From Chromatiales bacterium (GTDB lineage Bacteria > Pseudomonadota > Gammaproteobacteria > JAHELT01), in the NCBI GenBank assembly GCA_024644045.1, contig JAHELT010000003.1, positions 1 to 47,810 on the forward strand: DNA of 47,810 bases, given 5' to 3'. The notes beneath the pieces were generated by a model that was given only the letters and a program-made list of their open reading frames with translations, searched no databases and was not told the origin of the DNA. The translations under genes and the position numbers were made by a program. Positions 1 to 10,532 of this stretch are shown one piece after another (within the stretch, counting starts at the first letter, position 1; the number at the start of each line of letters is the position of its first letter).

Positions 1-420
1 ATCGTCACCGATCAGATCCTGCGAGCCTATCTGTTCGAGATCTCGCGGCAGCTGTCGGTCTTCGTCGGGCTGATCATCACCAACTGCATCGTGATGGGAC
101 GCGCCGAGGCGTTCGCGATGAAGAACCCGCCGGGTCTGAGCTTCCTGGACGGCATTGGCAACGGGTTGGGCTACAGTCTGGTGCTGATCATTGTGGGCAG
201 CCTGCGCGAGCTGTTCGGCTCGGGCAAACTGCTCGGCTACGAGATCATGCCTCTGGTCACCGAGGGTGGCTGGTACTACACCAACGGCATGATGCTGCTG
301 CCGCCGAGCGCGTTTTTCATCATCGGCCTGATGATCTGGGCGGTGCGCACCTGGAAGCCGAAGCAGCTGGAAAAACCCGAATACCAGATCCACCAGGTCC
401 ACCGCACGGGGGCGCTGTGA
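1..420 (+). CDS. nqrD: Na+-translocating NADH:quinone reductase subunit D (5' truncated by window edge)
   Basis: Membrane subunit of the six-subunit Na+-NQR complex, which oxidises NADH, reduces ubiquinone and pumps Na+. Only the last 139 residues are present; the frame is open from base 1, so the start lies outside the window (the family is about 210 residues). What is visible is hydrophobic, with the segment [15 protein letters not shown] near the cut end, followed by GNGLGYS and further membrane helices; the TNCIVMGR(A/C)EAFA signature is typical of NqrD and of the related RnfE. NqrD rather than RnfE is chosen because nqrE and nqrF follow directly. The TGA stop overlaps the ATG of nqrE. 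Conserved cysteines of the NqrD/NqrE pair bind an iron centre in the membrane; one (in TNC) is visible here. Confidence 0.95.
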   Translation: MVTDQILRAYLFEISRQLSVFVGLIITNCIVMGRAEAFAMKNPPGLSFLDGIGNGLGYSLVLIIVGSLRELFGSGKLLGYEIMPLVTEGGWYYTNGMMLLPPSAFFIIGLMIWAVRTWKPKQLEKPEYQIHQVHRTGAL

Positions 421-1028
421 TGGAAGGCCTTGTCAGTCTGTTCGTCAAATCGATATTTGTCGAGAATCTCGCGCTTGCGTTCTTTCTCGGCATGTGCACG
501 TTTCTGGCGATCTCCAAGAAAATCGAGACCGCCATCGGTCTCGGTGCCGCGGTGGTCGTGGTGCAGGTGATCACCGTGCCCGCCAACAATCTGATCTTCC
601 AGTTCCTGCTGCGCGACGGCGCGCTCGCCTGGGCGGGTTTGCCGGACGTTGACCTCAGCTTTCTGGGGCTGATCAGCTATATCGGCGTGATTGCGGCGAT
701 GGTGCAGATCCTCGAGATGGCGCTGGACCGGTTCTTCCCCGCGCTGTACCACGCGCTGGGTGTCTTTCTCCCGCTGATCACGGTCAACTGCGCGATTCTC
801 GGCGGCTCGCTGTTCATGGTGGAGCGCGATTACAACTTCGGCGAGAGCGTTGTGTACGGAATCGGCAGCGGCGTGGGCTGGGCGCTGGCCATCACGGCGC
901 TGGCGGGGGTGCGGGAGAAGCTCAAATACAGCGACGTGCCCGACGGCTTGCAGGGTCTCGGTATCACGTTCATCACAGTGGGTCTCATGTCCCTGGGATT
1001 CATGGCGTTCTCCGGTGTGCAGTTGTAG
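420..1028 (+). CDS. nqrE: Na+-translocating NADH:quinone reductase subunit E
   Basis: Second of the paired membrane subunits (202 residues, family about 200) that with NqrD form the inverted helical pair holding an intramembrane Fe centre. The protein starts [20 protein letters not shown] and shows the family features [11 protein letters not shown], the [14 protein letters not shown] stretch and [11 protein letters not shown], whose cysteine belongs to the metal site. Six hydrophobic segments can be counted. The ATG at 420 overlaps the nqrD stop (TGATG), so the pair is translationally coupled. A GTG at 417 is in frame, but the ATG fits family N-termini. nqrF follows 9 bases after the stop. 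Confidence 0.96.
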   Translation: MEGLVSLFVKSIFVENLALAFFLGMCTFLAISKKIETAIGLGAAVVVVQVITVPANNLIFQFLLRDGALAWAGLPDVDLSFLGLISYIGVIAAMVQILEMALDRFFPALYHALGVFLPLITVNCAILGGSLFMVERDYNFGESVVYGIGSGVGWALAITALAGVREKLKYSDVPDGLQGLGITFITVGLMSLGFMAFSGVQL

Positions 1029-1037
1029 GTAGCAGCG

Positions 1038-2258
1038 ATGTTGGAAATCTCACTGGGCGTTGGACTGTTCACCGCTATCGTACTCAGCCTGGTCTTCATC
1101 ATTCTGGGCGCCAAAGCGAGGCTGGTGCCAAGCGGCGAAGTGACCATAGAGGTGAACGGCGAGCGCGAGGTCAAGACGCCGGTGGGGACAAAGTTACTGG
1201 GCGCCCTGGCCGACGCGCACCTGTTCGTGTCGTCGGCCTGCGGTGGTGGCGGGACCTGTGCCCAGTGCCGGGTCAAGGTGCTGGAGGGCGGCGGCGCCAT
1301 ACTGCCGACCGAGGAAACCCACATCACCAAACGGGAAGCCGCCGAAGGCGATCGCCTGGCGTGCCAGCTGGTGGTCAAGCATGATCTGCGTATTCGCGTG
1401 CCCGAAGAGGTGTTCGGGGTGCGCAAATGGGAGTGCACGGTGCGCTCCAATGACAATGTCGCAACGTTCATCAAAGAGCTGGTGCTGGAGCTGCCCGAAG
1501 GCGAGCATGTCGACTTCCGCGCGGGCGGCTACATTCAGATCGAGTGCCCGCCATACGCCATGAGCTATGAGCGCATAGACGTTGCCGAGCGGTTTCGCGG
1601 CGACTGGGATCGCTTCGATCTGTGGAAGCTGAGCGCCACCACCAAAGAGCCCACATTGCGCGCCTACTCCATGGCGAACTACCCGGAGGAACGCGGCCTG
1701 ATCATGCTCAACGTGCGCATTGCGACACCGCCGCCGGGTGCCGCCGGTGTGCCGCCCGGGAGAATGTCGTCTTTCATTTTCAATCTGAAGCCGGGGGACA
1801 AGGTGACGATCTCCGGGCCGTTCGGCGAGTTCTTTGCGAAAGAGACGGGCGCCGAGATGGTGTACGTCGGCGGCGGTGCGGGAATGGCGCCGATGCGTTC
1901 GCACATTTTCGATCAGCTGAGGCGCCTGCACAGCAAGCGGAAAATCAGTTTCTGGTACGGGGCGCGCAGCCGCCGTGAGATGTTCTACGTGGACGATTTC
2001 GACATGCTGGCCCGCGAGAACGACAACTTCGAGTGGCACGTGGCGCTGTCCGATCCGCAGCCCGAGGACGAATGGACCGGCTACACCGGATTTATTCATG
2101 ACGTGCTGTACGAGAACTACCTCAAAGACCACCCGGCCCCCGAGGACTGCGAGTACTACATGTGCGGGCCGCCGATGATGAACGCGGCGGTCATCAAGAT
2201 GCTGGAAGACCTGGGCGTAGAACGTGAAAACATACTGCTCGACGATTTCGGCGGTTAG
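1038..2258 (+). CDS. nqrF: Na+-translocating NADH:quinone reductase subunit F, NADH-oxidising flavoprotein
   Basis: Electron entry subunit of Na+-NQR, 406 residues, the usual family length. One N-terminal membrane helix (about 5-25) anchors a [2Fe-2S] ferredoxin domain with C68, C74, C77 and C109 ([11 protein letters not shown]). A ferredoxin-reductase part follows: the FAD motif RAYS at about 208-211 and the nucleotide-binding loop [14 protein letters not shown] at about 276-289. The CGPPMM motif near the C-terminus is the usual ferredoxin-NADP reductase tail. It oxidises cytosolic NADH and passes electrons through FAD and the 2Fe-2S centre into the membrane subunits. Its last 35 bases overlap the start of apbE in another frame. 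Confidence 0.97.
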   Translation: MLEISLGVGLFTAIVLSLVFIILGAKARLVPSGEVTIEVNGEREVKTPVGTKLLGALADAHLFVSSACGGGGTCAQCRVKVLEGGGAILPTEETHITKREAAEGDRLACQLVVKHDLRIRVPEEVFGVRKWECTVRSNDNVATFIKELVLELPEGEHVDFRAGGYIQIECPPYAMSYERIDVAERFRGDWDRFDLWKLSATTKEPTLRAYSMANYPEERGLIMLNVRIATPPPGAAGVPPGRMSSFIFNLKPGDKVTISGPFGEFFAKETGAEMVYVGGGAGMAPMRSHIFDQLRRLHSKRKISFWYGARSRREMFYVDDFDMLARENDNFEWHVALSDPQPEDEWTGYTGFIHDVLYENYLKDHPAPEDCEYYMCGPPMMNAAVIKMLEDLGVERENILLDDFGG

Positions 2259-3252
2259 TCTCGCGCTGACCCTGGGGGCCTGCACGCCTCAGACCGGCCC
2301 GCTGCTGGTACAGCTGCAGGGTCCGACCATGGGTACGCAGTACTCGGTAAAGCTGGTCGTCGACCCGGCCTACGACAGGGATCTCGCCAACCACGCGATC
2401 GCCGGTATGCTGGACGGTATCGAGAACGCCATGTCGACGTACCGTGCGGACTCGGAGGTTTCGCGGTTCAACCGACACGCGAGTGCCGACTGGTTCGCCG
2501 TGTCGCCGCCGGTCGTGGACGTGGTGAGCGCCTCGCTCGAAATCTCCCGGCTGTCCGAGGGCGCGTTCGACGTTACCGTGGCGCCGCTGATCGAGCTGTG
2601 GGGGTTCGGCGGCAAGGAGCGTGGCGGCAGCCTGCCGGCGCCGGCGCAGATAACGCAGACGCAGGCGCGGGTCGGCTACGGGAATCTGTCGGTGCGCACC
2701 GATCCGGGCGCGCTGCGCAAAGCCGTTCCCGATCTGTGGTTGAACCTTTCCGCGATCGCCAAGGGCTATGCCGTCGACAGGGTGGTCGACTACCTCGAGC
2801 AGAACGGGGTCCGCGATTATCTGGTCGAGATCGGCGGGGAGATCAAGGCTCACGGGAACAGCGACAGCGGCCGCCCCTGGCGTATCGGCATCGAGAAGCC
2901 GGTCAGCTCAGAACGCAGTGTGCAGCGGATCATCGCCCCGATCGACCAGGGCGTCGCTACCTCGGGCGACTACCGGAACTTCTTCACCGTCGACGGCAGG
3001 CGTTACTCGCACACCCTGAATCCGCGCACCGGCCGCCCGGTAACCCATACGCTGGCTTCCGTGACGGTGCTGGACAATACGGCGATGCGTGCCGATGCGC
3101 TCGCTACCGCCCTGCTCGTGCTCGGGCCGCAGGCGGGATTTACGCTGGCCGACCGGCTGCAGCTGCCGGCCTACTTCATCATCCGCGACGATCAAGGCTT
3201 CAGCGAACGCTATACTCAGGCATTCGAGAGGTACCTGGTGGACCAGTCATGA
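2224..3252 (+). CDS. apbE: FAD:protein FMN transferase (NQR-associated lipoprotein)
   Basis: ApbE attaches FMN covalently to threonine of target proteins; next to NQR its known targets are NqrB and NqrC, whose genes should lie just upstream of this window. The 342-residue protein begins (GTG) with a lipoprotein signal and lipobox ending at C20 (LTLGAC), so it is anchored on the periplasmic side. Family motifs present: PTMGTQYSV near the N-terminus, the [15 protein letters not shown] helix, [16 protein letters not shown] and [11 protein letters not shown], then [14 protein letters not shown], which carries the Mg/FAD-binding aspartate region. The start overlaps nqrF by 35 bases; the stop overlaps nqrM (ATGA). 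A second, unrelated-locus ApbE is at 24438-25328. Confidence 0.96.
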   Translation: MKTYCSTISAVSLALTLGACTPQTGPLLVQLQGPTMGTQYSVKLVVDPAYDRDLANHAIAGMLDGIENAMSTYRADSEVSRFNRHASADWFAVSPPVVDVVSASLEISRLSEGAFDVTVAPLIELWGFGGKERGGSLPAPAQITQTQARVGYGNLSVRTDPGALRKAVPDLWLNLSAIAKGYAVDRVVDYLEQNGVRDYLVEIGGEIKAHGNSDSGRPWRIGIEKPVSSERSVQRIIAPIDQGVATSGDYRNFFTVDGRRYSHTLNPRTGRPVTHTLASVTVLDNTAMRADALATALLVLGPQAGFTLADRLQLPAYFIIRDDQGFSERYTQAFERYLVDQS

Positions 3253-3428
3253 GCACGTTTCTGATCAGCTTCATCGTAGTGGCGCTCGCGGTCGCCGGGC
3301 TCGCAGCCGGTACGCTCATGGGACGAGCACCGATACGCGGCAGCTGCGGCGGTATGAACAACTGTGCCTGCGCCAAACCCTGTGCCCGGCGGCAATCACC
3401 CGGCCGGCGGCCGGAATCGGGAGGTTAA
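3249..3428 (+). CDS. nqrM: Na+-NQR maturation protein NqrM
   Basis: Very small membrane protein (59 residues) of the NqrM/DUF539 family, needed in other bacteria for maturation of the NQR complex, probably by delivering Fe to the cysteine site between NqrD and NqrE. One N-terminal membrane helix (about 4-24) is followed by the cysteine motif GSCGGMNNCACAKPC, with four cysteines, and a short basic tail. It is slightly shorter than typical members. Its ATG overlaps the apbE stop (ATGA). Position and cysteine pattern make the call secure despite the size. Confidence 0.93.
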   Translation: MSTFLISFIVVALAVAGLAAGTLMGRAPIRGSCGGMNNCACAKPCARRQSPGRRPESGG

Positions 3429-3430
3429 GC

Positions 3431-3826
3431 ATGCTGCACTCGATAGCGGTGAAAGACTACATGTCCGCGAGCCTGGTTACGTTCACGCCGGACATGAACG
3501 TGCTGAGCGCTATTCATGCAATGATCCAGAATCGTATCTCGGGCGCGCCGGTCGTCGACGAGCACGGCAATCTCGTCGGCCTGCTGAGCGAGAAGGACTG
3601 CATGCAGGTTGCCCTGAACGCCGGCTACCACGGCGAGTACGGCGGCCGCGTCAGCGAATTCATGACGCACAAGGTCCACACCGTGGATGCCGATATGAGC
3701 ATCCTCGAAGTGGCCAAGCTGTTCCTGGAAGAGGACCTGCGCCGCTACCCGGTGATGGACGGCAACCGCCTGGTCGGGCAGGTCAGCCGGCGCGACGTGC
3801 TCAAGGCGTTAGAGTTTCTTTGGTAG
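3431..3826 (+). CDS. CBS-pair domain protein
   Basis: Soluble protein of 131 residues made almost wholly of two CBS motifs: the first around MSASLVTFTPDMNVLSAI to LVGLLSEKDCM, the second around MTHKVHTVDADMSILEV to LVGQVSRRDVLKAL. Such Bateman modules bind adenosyl nucleotides (AMP, ADP, ATP, SAM) and usually regulate a partner. No enzymatic domain is attached. The start is 2 bases after the nqrM stop, so it is probably the last gene of the NQR operon; whether it modulates NQR or senses energy charge is inference. Its last 26 bases overlap the 3' end of the convergent rhlB, leaving no room for a separate terminator. Confidence 0.9.
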   Translation: MLHSIAVKDYMSASLVTFTPDMNVLSAIHAMIQNRISGAPVVDEHGNLVGLLSEKDCMQVALNAGYHGEYGGRVSEFMTHKVHTVDADMSILEVAKLFLEEDLRRYPVMDGNRLVGQVSRRDVLKALEFLW

Positions 3827-5087
3827 CGCGATCGCGCGGACGCCGCTTGCGGGGCGGGCGTTTCTGCGGGCGCTGAGCGTTTTTCCTGGGACGGCGCGGC
3901 GCCACGGTCAGCTCCGGCAGCAGGTCCTCGCTGATCGGCGCGTGCGTAAGCTTGCGTCCCACAAAGTCCTCGATTTCGGGCAGTGAGAAGGCATACTCCT
4001 CGCAGGCGAAGCTGATCGCCTCGCCGCTCTGCCCGGCACGCGCGGTGCGGCCGATGCGATGCACGTAGTCCTCGGCCTGCTGCGGCAGGTCGTAGTTGAA
4101 CACGTGACTGACGTCGTCGATGTGCAGACCGCGCGCTGCGACATCGGTCGCGATCAGCACTTTGAGCTGCCCGTTGCGGAAGCATTCCAGAAGCCGTTGC
4201 CGCTTGCGCTGCGGCACGTCTCCCGAGAGCAGCCCGGCATCGACCTGGTTGGCGATCAGCGTCTCCTCCAGGCGGCTGGCGACGTGCTTGGTGTTGACGA
4301 ACACCATGCTGCGCGAGGGCTGCAGCTTTCTGATCAACCCGAGCAGCAGCGAAGGTTTCTCGAACTGCGCGGGATGGTAGACGCTTTGCCGGACCCGGTC
4401 GGCGGTTTTCTTGTCCGGTGCCGCATTGATGCTCACCGGGTTGTTCATGTGCTCGTAAGCCAACTCGTTGACGCGCAGCGAGAGGGTCGCCGAGAACAGC
4501 ATGCTCAGCCGCCGCTCCGGCGGGGGCATGCGCCGGATCAGATAGCGCACATCGGAGATGAAGCCCAGATCGAACATCCGATCGGCTTCGTCCAGCACCG
4601 CAACCTCGACCATGCGCAGGTTATAGACGTGCTGCTTGAGGTAGTCGATCAGGCGTCCGGGGGTTCCGATCAGGACGTCAACCCCCTCACTGATGATGTG
4701 GCGCTGCTTTTCGTAGTCGGTGCCGCCGTACGCCAGCGCGAGGCGGAATCCCGTGTCCTGGCCCAGCAGGTCGGCGTCCTTGTGAATCTGTATTGCCAGT
4801 TCGCGCGTCGGTGCAACGATCAGCGCACGGGGCTGTCGGTCCTCCCGGGTGGGCGGCGGCGGATTGCGCAGCAGGCGGTCGAACATCGCGAGCAGGAATG
4901 CCGCGGTCTTGCCGGTGCCGGTCTGCGCCTGCGCGGCAACATCGACACCGTCCAGCATCAGGGGCAGGGCCCGCGCCTGCACCGCGGTACAGAACTCGAA
5001 TCCCGCGTCGTCCACTCCTTTGCGCAGCAGGTCGTGAAGCGGGAGGCTGTTGAAGTGCAACTCGGTAAGGTGTGAATTCGTTTCCAT
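3801..5087 (-). CDS. rhlB: DEAD-box ATP-dependent RNA helicase, RhlB type
   Basis: 428-residue DEAD-box helicase. Motifs in order: the Q-motif region FEFCTAVQARALP, Walker A AQTGTGKT, PTRELA, TPGRL, DEAD, SAT, ARGLHIDD and HRIGRTARAG, then a basic, proline/arginine-rich C-terminal tail. The N-terminal LTELHFNSLPL and the ACEEYAFSLPEIE segment resemble E. coli RhlB, the RNA degradosome helicase. Its divergent placement to trxA-rho is the E. coli arrangement too, which favours RhlB over RhlE. The start is set at the ATG (5087) because the family begins just before LTELHF; an in-frame GTG at 5186 would add an unconserved extension. Degradosome partners cannot be judged from this window. Confidence 0.88.
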   Translation of the reverse strand: METNSHLTELHFNSLPLHDLLRKGVDDAGFEFCTAVQARALPLMLDGVDVAAQAQTGTGKTAAFLLAMFDRLLRNPPPPTREDRQPRALIVAPTRELAIQIHKDADLLGQDTGFRLALAYGGTDYEKQRHIISEGVDVLIGTPGRLIDYLKQHVYNLRMVEVAVLDEADRMFDLGFISDVRYLIRRMPPPERRLSMLFSATLSLRVNELAYEHMNNPVSINAAPDKKTADRVRQSVYHPAQFEKPSLLLGLIRKLQPSRSMVFVNTKHVASRLEETLIANQVDAGLLSGDVPQRKRQRLLECFRNGQLKVLIATDVAARGLHIDDVSHVFNYDLPQQAEDYVHRIGRTARAGQSGEAISFACEEYAFSLPEIEDFVGRKLTHAPISEDLLPELTVAPRRPRKNAQRPQKRPPRKRRPRDRATKETLTP

Positions 5088-5451
5088 GGGCGTAAGAATA
5101 CCGAAGAAAACAGCAAGGCATTCGAAATTCTCGATCCCGGTGACCGCCGACAGGCATCGCGGCGCTTCGCCGAGCGCGTCAAACACAACCTGCCGGGCGC
5201 ACCGGATAGCTCTGAGAGGCGCTTGCCGCGCCCTGTCCGCGCATTAAAATCTCGAGAATTATCAATGAAATAGCTCTTTCCCGCCGTGACCGTCGGACGG
5301 CTGCGGTGGAAACCGGCTGGTAATTCCGGGATTCGTCGCTTTTCGCGGTGCTGGTTGTTTCAACGCCTCAGGAAGGCATGGTAACCTGCGCATCCCTCGC
5401 TCCCGTGCCGGACCGGCGCGCCGGGGAACTACTCAAGCAACGGAGATCAGC
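5088..5451. promoter_or_regulatory. Divergent rhlB / trxA intergenic region
   Basis: 364 bases between two divergently transcribed genes, so it must hold both promoters. It has an AT-rich core around 5245-5275 (ATTAAAATCTCGAGAATTATC) that contrasts with the GC-rich surroundings and is the likeliest promoter area. I could not fix a convincing -35/-10 pair for either gene. No ORF in it looks coding. Confidence 0.5.
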
Positions 5452-5775
5452 GTGGACAATATCGTGACTGTGGCGGATGGCAGCTTCGAGGACGAAGTAC
5501 TGAAATCCGACATTCCGGTGTTGGTGGATTACTGGGCCGACTGGTGCGGACCCTGCAAAGCGATTACCCCGATTCTGGAGGAGATCGCCGGCGATTACTC
5601 GGGCAAGGTCAAGATTGCCAAGTTCAATATCGACGAGAATCCGAACACCCCGCCCAAGTACGGTGTTCGCGCAATACCCACGCTGATGCTGTTCAAGGAC
5701 GGCAACGTCGAGGCCACGAAAGTCGGGGTGGTGTCCAAATCCCAGCTCACGGCGTTCCTCGACAGCAACATCTGA
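5452..5775 (+). CDS. trxA: Thioredoxin 1
   Basis: Cytosolic disulfide reductase of 107 residues with the canonical active site WCGPC (C32, C35), the upstream [10 protein letters not shown] beta strand, the cis-proline segment [12 protein letters not shown] and the usual length. Start is GTG at 5452, preceded by an ACGGAGAT ribosome site. It lies upstream of rho in the same direction and opposite rhlB, as in enterobacteria and pseudomonads, so TrxA rather than a specialised thioredoxin is the natural call. A GC-rich inverted repeat (CCGGGCG ... CGCCCGG, about 5780-5804) follows the stop but lacks a T-run. Confidence 0.97.
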   Translation: MDNIVTVADGSFEDEVLKSDIPVLVDYWADWCGPCKAITPILEEIAGDYSGKVKIAKFNIDENPNTPPKYGVRAIPTLMLFKDGNVEATKVGVVSKSQLTAFLDSNI

Positions 5776-6069
5776 CGGCGCCGGGCGCAACGGCGTCTCG
5801 CCCGGAAGGCGCCCGGTCGGGTCCGCGCGATCGGCGGCTTCCTGCGATGCGCTTCACACTCCGGCGAGCCGCCGCTCGACTTTCGAAATATCTAAAGATC
5901 AGGCGCTAGACGCCGATACGGGTATCGTGTTAACGTAATTGTGTAGTTGCTTCAACCAGCAGCACTTCTAAATACCGTAACAACCCCCATTCCAGTCCTT
6001 TGGTCTTGGCCTCTGACCTACCAGCCCGTGGGATGCCCGGGGCATGAGTAATTCGTGATAGTAACCCCT
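5776..6069 (+). promoter_or_regulatory. trxA-rho intergenic region / rho leader
   Basis: 294 bases without a gene. An AT-richer patch at about 5925-5975 (including TTGTGTAGTTGC and TTCTAAATACC) is the likely rho promoter; no -35/-10 pair is clean. Rho is known in E. coli to limit its own synthesis through its leader. The C-rich, G-poor run around 5980-6025 would suit such a rut-like site, but this is inference. Confidence 0.4.
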
Positions 6070-7326
<1,257 letters not shown>

Positions 7327-7340
7327 CAGGACCCTGGCAG

Positions 7341-7368
7341 GGCGCCGAAAAACGCGTTTTTCAGCACC
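7341..7368. terminator. Imperfect palindrome between convergent rho and purD
   Basis: The 46-base gap between the two stop codons holds the perfect core palindrome GAAAAACGCGTTTTTC, extended on both sides by G/C pairs with two mismatches (GGCGCC... / ...CAGCACC). An A-run on one arm and a T-run on the other would place U-runs in transcripts from both directions, so it may be a bidirectional terminator. The stem is AT-rich in the middle, which makes the call moderate. Confidence 0.45.
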
Positions 7369-7371
7369 TTG

Positions 7372-8649
7372 CTAGGAGCGTTCCATCGCCCGATGGCCTA
7401 TGTCGCGGCGGTAGTAGCAATCTTTCCAGTGAATACTCTCAACCGCGCTGTAAGCGCGTCGCCGGGCCGCCACGATGTCCTCACCCAGCGCGGTAACGCA
7501 AAGCACGCGTCCGCCGGCGGTGACCACGCCGCCCCGGCCGGGCGCGGTTCCCGCATGGAAGACCTTGAGGTCCTCGGCGTCTGCGCCCAGGCCGGTGATC
7601 AGGTTGCCGCTGGCGAAGCTGCCGGGGTAGCCGCCGGCCGCCATCACCACGCCGAGCGCCACGCGCGGATCCCACTGCGCCTGCACGTTGCCGAGCGATC
7701 CGTCCAGCGCGGCGATCAGGAGCTCGACGAGATCGCTGCGCAGGCGCATCAGTAGCGGCTGCGTCTCCGGATCGCCGCCGCGGACGTTGAACTCGAGCAC
7801 ACGCGGCGTACCCTCGCCGTCGATCATCAGGCCCGCGTACAGGAACCCTCGGAAGTAGTTGCCCTCGGCGGCGAGGCCGCGCACCGTAGGCCTGATCACC
7901 TGGGCCAGTATGCGCCGATGCATCTCGGGGCTGACCACCGGCGCCGGCGAATAAGCGCCCATGCCGCCCGTATTGGGTCCCAGGTCGCCGTCATCGCGCG
8001 CCTTGTGATCCTGTGAGCTCGCCAGCGGCAACACCTGCTCGCCGTCTACCAGGCAGATAAAGCTCGCCTCCTCGCCCGGCAGGAACGCCTCTACCACCAC
8101 GCGCTGACCGGCGTCGCCGAAACGCCGCTGATCCAGGATCTCGTGCACCGCTGCGATCGCCTCGCGCGCGGTCTGCGCGATAATCACGCCCTTGCCGGCC
8201 GCTAGGCCGTCCGCTTTCACGACCATGGGCGCCGCCTGTCGCTCGACGTACTCGACGGCGCTCCCGGTGTCGCTGAACGCGGCATAGGCCGCCGTGGGAA
8301 TTGCATGGCGCGCCAGAAAATCCTTGGTGAAGGCCTTAGATCCCTCGAGCTGTGCGGCACCGCGGGTGGGACCGAATATCGGCAGCCCGCCCGCCGTGAA
8401 GCGATCCACGATGCCCGCCACCAGCGGCACTTCGGGGCCCACCACCGTCAGGTCCACCCGGTGCTCGCCGGCGAAGCGCTGCAAGGCGTCGAGGTCATCG
8501 GCGGCGACAGCGACGTTCTCCACCTTCGCTTCGAGGCCGCTGCCGGCGTTGCCCGGGGCGACGAACACCTGGGTCACCCGATCGCTTTGCGCGCACTTCC
8601 ATGCCAGGGCGTGTTCCCTGCCGCCGCCGCCGACAATCAGGATCCGCAC
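7372..8649 (-). CDS. purD: Phosphoribosylamine-glycine ligase (GAR synthetase)
   Basis: Second step of purine synthesis: ATP-dependent joining of glycine to phosphoribosylamine. 425 residues starting V/M-RILIVGGGGREHALAWK (GTG at 8649). The ATP-grasp features are present: GPEVPLVAGI, FGPTRGAAQLEGSKAFTK, VVKADGLAAGKGVI, GEEAS, and the glycine-rich LEFNVRGGDPETQ metal-binding segment. A further 95 codons are open upstream, but they are low-complexity Arg-rich and overlap purH in another frame, so they are not coding. It follows purH by 8 bases, giving the usual purH-purD pair. Confidence 0.97.
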   Translation of the reverse strand: MRILIVGGGGREHALAWKCAQSDRVTQVFVAPGNAGSGLEAKVENVAVAADDLDALQRFAGEHRVDLTVVGPEVPLVAGIVDRFTAGGLPIFGPTRGAAQLEGSKAFTKDFLARHAIPTAAYAAFSDTGSAVEYVERQAAPMVVKADGLAAGKGVIIAQTAREAIAAVHEILDQRRFGDAGQRVVVEAFLPGEEASFICLVDGEQVLPLASSQDHKARDDGDLGPNTGGMGAYSPAPVVSPEMHRRILAQVIRPTVRGLAAEGNYFRGFLYAGLMIDGEGTPRVLEFNVRGGDPETQPLLMRLRSDLVELLIAALDGSLGNVQAQWDPRVALGVVMAAGGYPGSFASGNLITGLGADAEDLKVFHAGTAPGRGGVVTAGGRVLCVTALGEDIVAARRRAYSAVESIHWKDCYYRRDIGHRAMERS

Positions 8650-8657
8650 GCGGCAGC

Positions 8658-10238
8658 TCAGTGACGGAAGTGCCGCATACCGGTGAATACCATCGCCATG
8701 CCGTGCTCGTCGGCCGCGGCCACGGTTTCGTCGTCGCGCAGCGAGCCGCCGGGTTGAATCACCGCCTTGATGTCCGCCTCGTGCGCGGCGTCGATGCCGT
8801 CGCGGAACGGGAAGAACGCGTCCGAGGCCATAACCGACCCGGCGACCCGCAACTGTTCGTCCTGCGCTTTGATGCCGGCGATCCGGGCCGAGTACACGCG
8901 GCTCATCTGGCCCGCGCCGATGCCGATCGTGCAACCGTCGCGGGCGTAAACGATGGCGTTCGACTTCACGAACTTGGCGACCCGCCAGGCGAACAGCAGA
9001 TCGGACAGCTGGCGCGCATCCGGGGCAAGCCGCGTGACTACGCGCAGATCGGATTCGCCGACCATGCCGGTATCCCGATCCTGCACCAGCAGCCCGCCGC
9101 TGACGCGTTTGTAATCGAGTGCGTCACGCTCCGCCGCCGCGAGCTCACCGCAGGCCAGTACCCTCACGTTCTCCTTGGCGCGCAGTGCCTGCAGTGCCGT
9201 CTCACTCACGCCGGGCGCGACGATGACCTCAACGAACTGGCGCGCCAGAATCTCCGCCGCGCAGCGCTCGTCGAGCTCGCGGTTGAAGGCGATGATGCCG
9301 CCGAACGCGGACGTGGGGTCGGTGCGATAGGCGCCCTCGTAGGCGGTAAGAATGTCTTCGGCGACCGCGACCCCGCAGGGGTTGGCGTGTTTGACGATCA
9401 CGCACGCCGGTGCTGTGAACTGCTTGACGCATTCCAGCGCCGCGTCGGTATCCGCCACGTTGTTGTAAGACAGCGTTTTGCCCTGCAGCTGCGCGGCGCT
9501 GGCCATAGTGCCGGGTACAACCGGCGACTCGCGGTAGAACGCTGCGCGCTGGTGTGGATTCTCTCCGTAGCGCATGATCTCGGCCCGCACGAACTGCAGG
9601 TTCAGGGTGCGTGGAAAAGCGGCGCGCTCGCCCGCGGGGTCCATTTGTCCGAAATGATTCGCAATTGCACCGTCGTAGGCAGCGGTGTGCTCGAAAGCCT
9701 TCACCGCCAGCGCGAAGCGCGTGGCGCCGCTCAGCTCGCCGCCCCGCTCGCGCAGCTCCTCCAGGCACGGCGCGTAGTCCGCCGGATCCACCAGTACGGC
9801 GACGTCGGCGTGGTTCTTCGCGGCTGCGCGCAACATCGCGGGTCCACCGATATCGATGTTTTCCACCGCCTCGGCGAAGGTGCAATCCGCGCGCGCGACC
9901 GTCTCGCTGAACGGATAGAGATTGACCACCAGCAGGTCGATGGGCGCGATGCCCTGCGCCTGCATCACCTCGTCGTCGGTCCCGCGCCGGCCGAGCAGGC
10001 CGCCGTGCACACGAGGGTGCAGGGTCTTGACGCGGCCGTCCATGATCTCCGGGAAGCCGGTGTGCTCGGAGACTTCGGTCACCGGGATGCGCCGTTCCCG
10101 GAGCAGCCTGGCGGTGCCGCCGGTGGACAGTATCTGGATGTCCAGCGCAATCAGCTGCTCGGCAAGCGCCACGAGCCCGGTTTTGTCCGAGACGCTGAGC
10201 AGGGCGCGGCGCGGGCGTATCGCGTGTGTGGGGATCAT
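8658..10238 (-). CDS. purH: Bifunctional AICAR formyltransferase / IMP cyclohydrolase
   Basis: Last two steps of IMP synthesis. 526 residues (E. coli 529). The N-terminal IMP cyclohydrolase (MGS-like) domain begins [14 protein letters not shown] and has [24 protein letters not shown] and GLLGRR. The formyltransferase domain has LRYGENPHQ-like [14 protein letters not shown], the KHANPCGVA loop, the [13 protein letters not shown] motif and the C-terminal [12 protein letters not shown] with [11 protein letters not shown] start with GGAGAC ribosome site. It is 27 bases downstream of fis and cotranscribed with it and dusB. Confidence 0.97.
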   Translation of the reverse strand: MIPTHAIRPRRALLSVSDKTGLVALAEQLIALDIQILSTGGTARLLRERRIPVTEVSEHTGFPEIMDGRVKTLHPRVHGGLLGRRGTDDEVMQAQGIAPIDLLVVNLYPFSETVARADCTFAEAVENIDIGGPAMLRAAAKNHADVAVLVDPADYAPCLEELRERGGELSGATRFALAVKAFEHTAAYDGAIANHFGQMDPAGERAAFPRTLNLQFVRAEIMRYGENPHQRAAFYRESPVVPGTMASAAQLQGKTLSYNNVADTDAALECVKQFTAPACVIVKHANPCGVAVAEDILTAYEGAYRTDPTSAFGGIIAFNRELDERCAAEILARQFVEVIVAPGVSETALQALRAKENVRVLACGELAAAERDALDYKRVSGGLLVQDRDTGMVGESDLRVVTRLAPDARQLSDLLFAWRVAKFVKSNAIVYARDGCTIGIGAGQMSRVYSARIAGIKAQDEQLRVAGSVMASDAFFPFRDGIDAAHEADIKAVIQPGGSLRDDETVAAADEHGMAMVFTGMRHFRH

Positions 10239-10265
10239 GGTTGTCTCCGCGCGGGGGTAGCTCGC

Positions 10266-10532
10266 TCAGCTCAACTTTATCCCGTACTGTTTGAGCTTCT
10301 TGCGCAGGGTGCCGCGGTTGATGCTGAGCATTTCCGCGGCGCGGCTCTGGTTGCCCTGGACGTGTTCCATCACCACCTTGAACAGCGTCTGTTCGGCCTC
10401 GCCGACCACCATCTTGTGCAGATTGCACGGCATGTGGCCGTCCAGTGTCTCCAGGTAGCTGTGCAGGGCGCTCTCGATCGAGCTGCTGAGCGGCGGCGGT
10501 CGGGGGTGGGCGTTGCGTTTCTTCTGCGTCAT
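10266..10532 (-). CDS. fis: DNA-binding nucleoid protein Fis
   Basis: 88-residue homologue of the 98-residue E. coli Fis, a DNA-bending dimer controlling rRNA, recombination and growth-phase genes. The C-terminal helix-turn-helix reads QGNQSRAAEMLSINRGTLRKKLKQYGI, the hallmark of Fis. The N-terminus, which holds the flexible beta-hairpin arms used for invertase activation, is shorter and proline-rich (RPPPLSSSIESAL). The ATG overlaps the dusB stop (ATGA), and the dusB-fis pair is standard in gammaproteobacteria. In E. coli the promoter before dusB responds to growth rate and stringent control; the same is only presumed here. Confidence 0.95.
   Translation of the reverse strand: MTQKKRNAHPRPPPLSSSIESALHSYLETLDGHMPCNLHKMVVGEAEQTLFKVVMEHVQGNQSRAAEMLSINRGTLRKKLKQYGIKLS

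Noticed and set aside
8650-8934. 95-codon N-terminal extension of purD
   Set aside because: Arg-rich, overlaps the 3' end of purH; PurD homologues start at the VRILIVGGGG segment.
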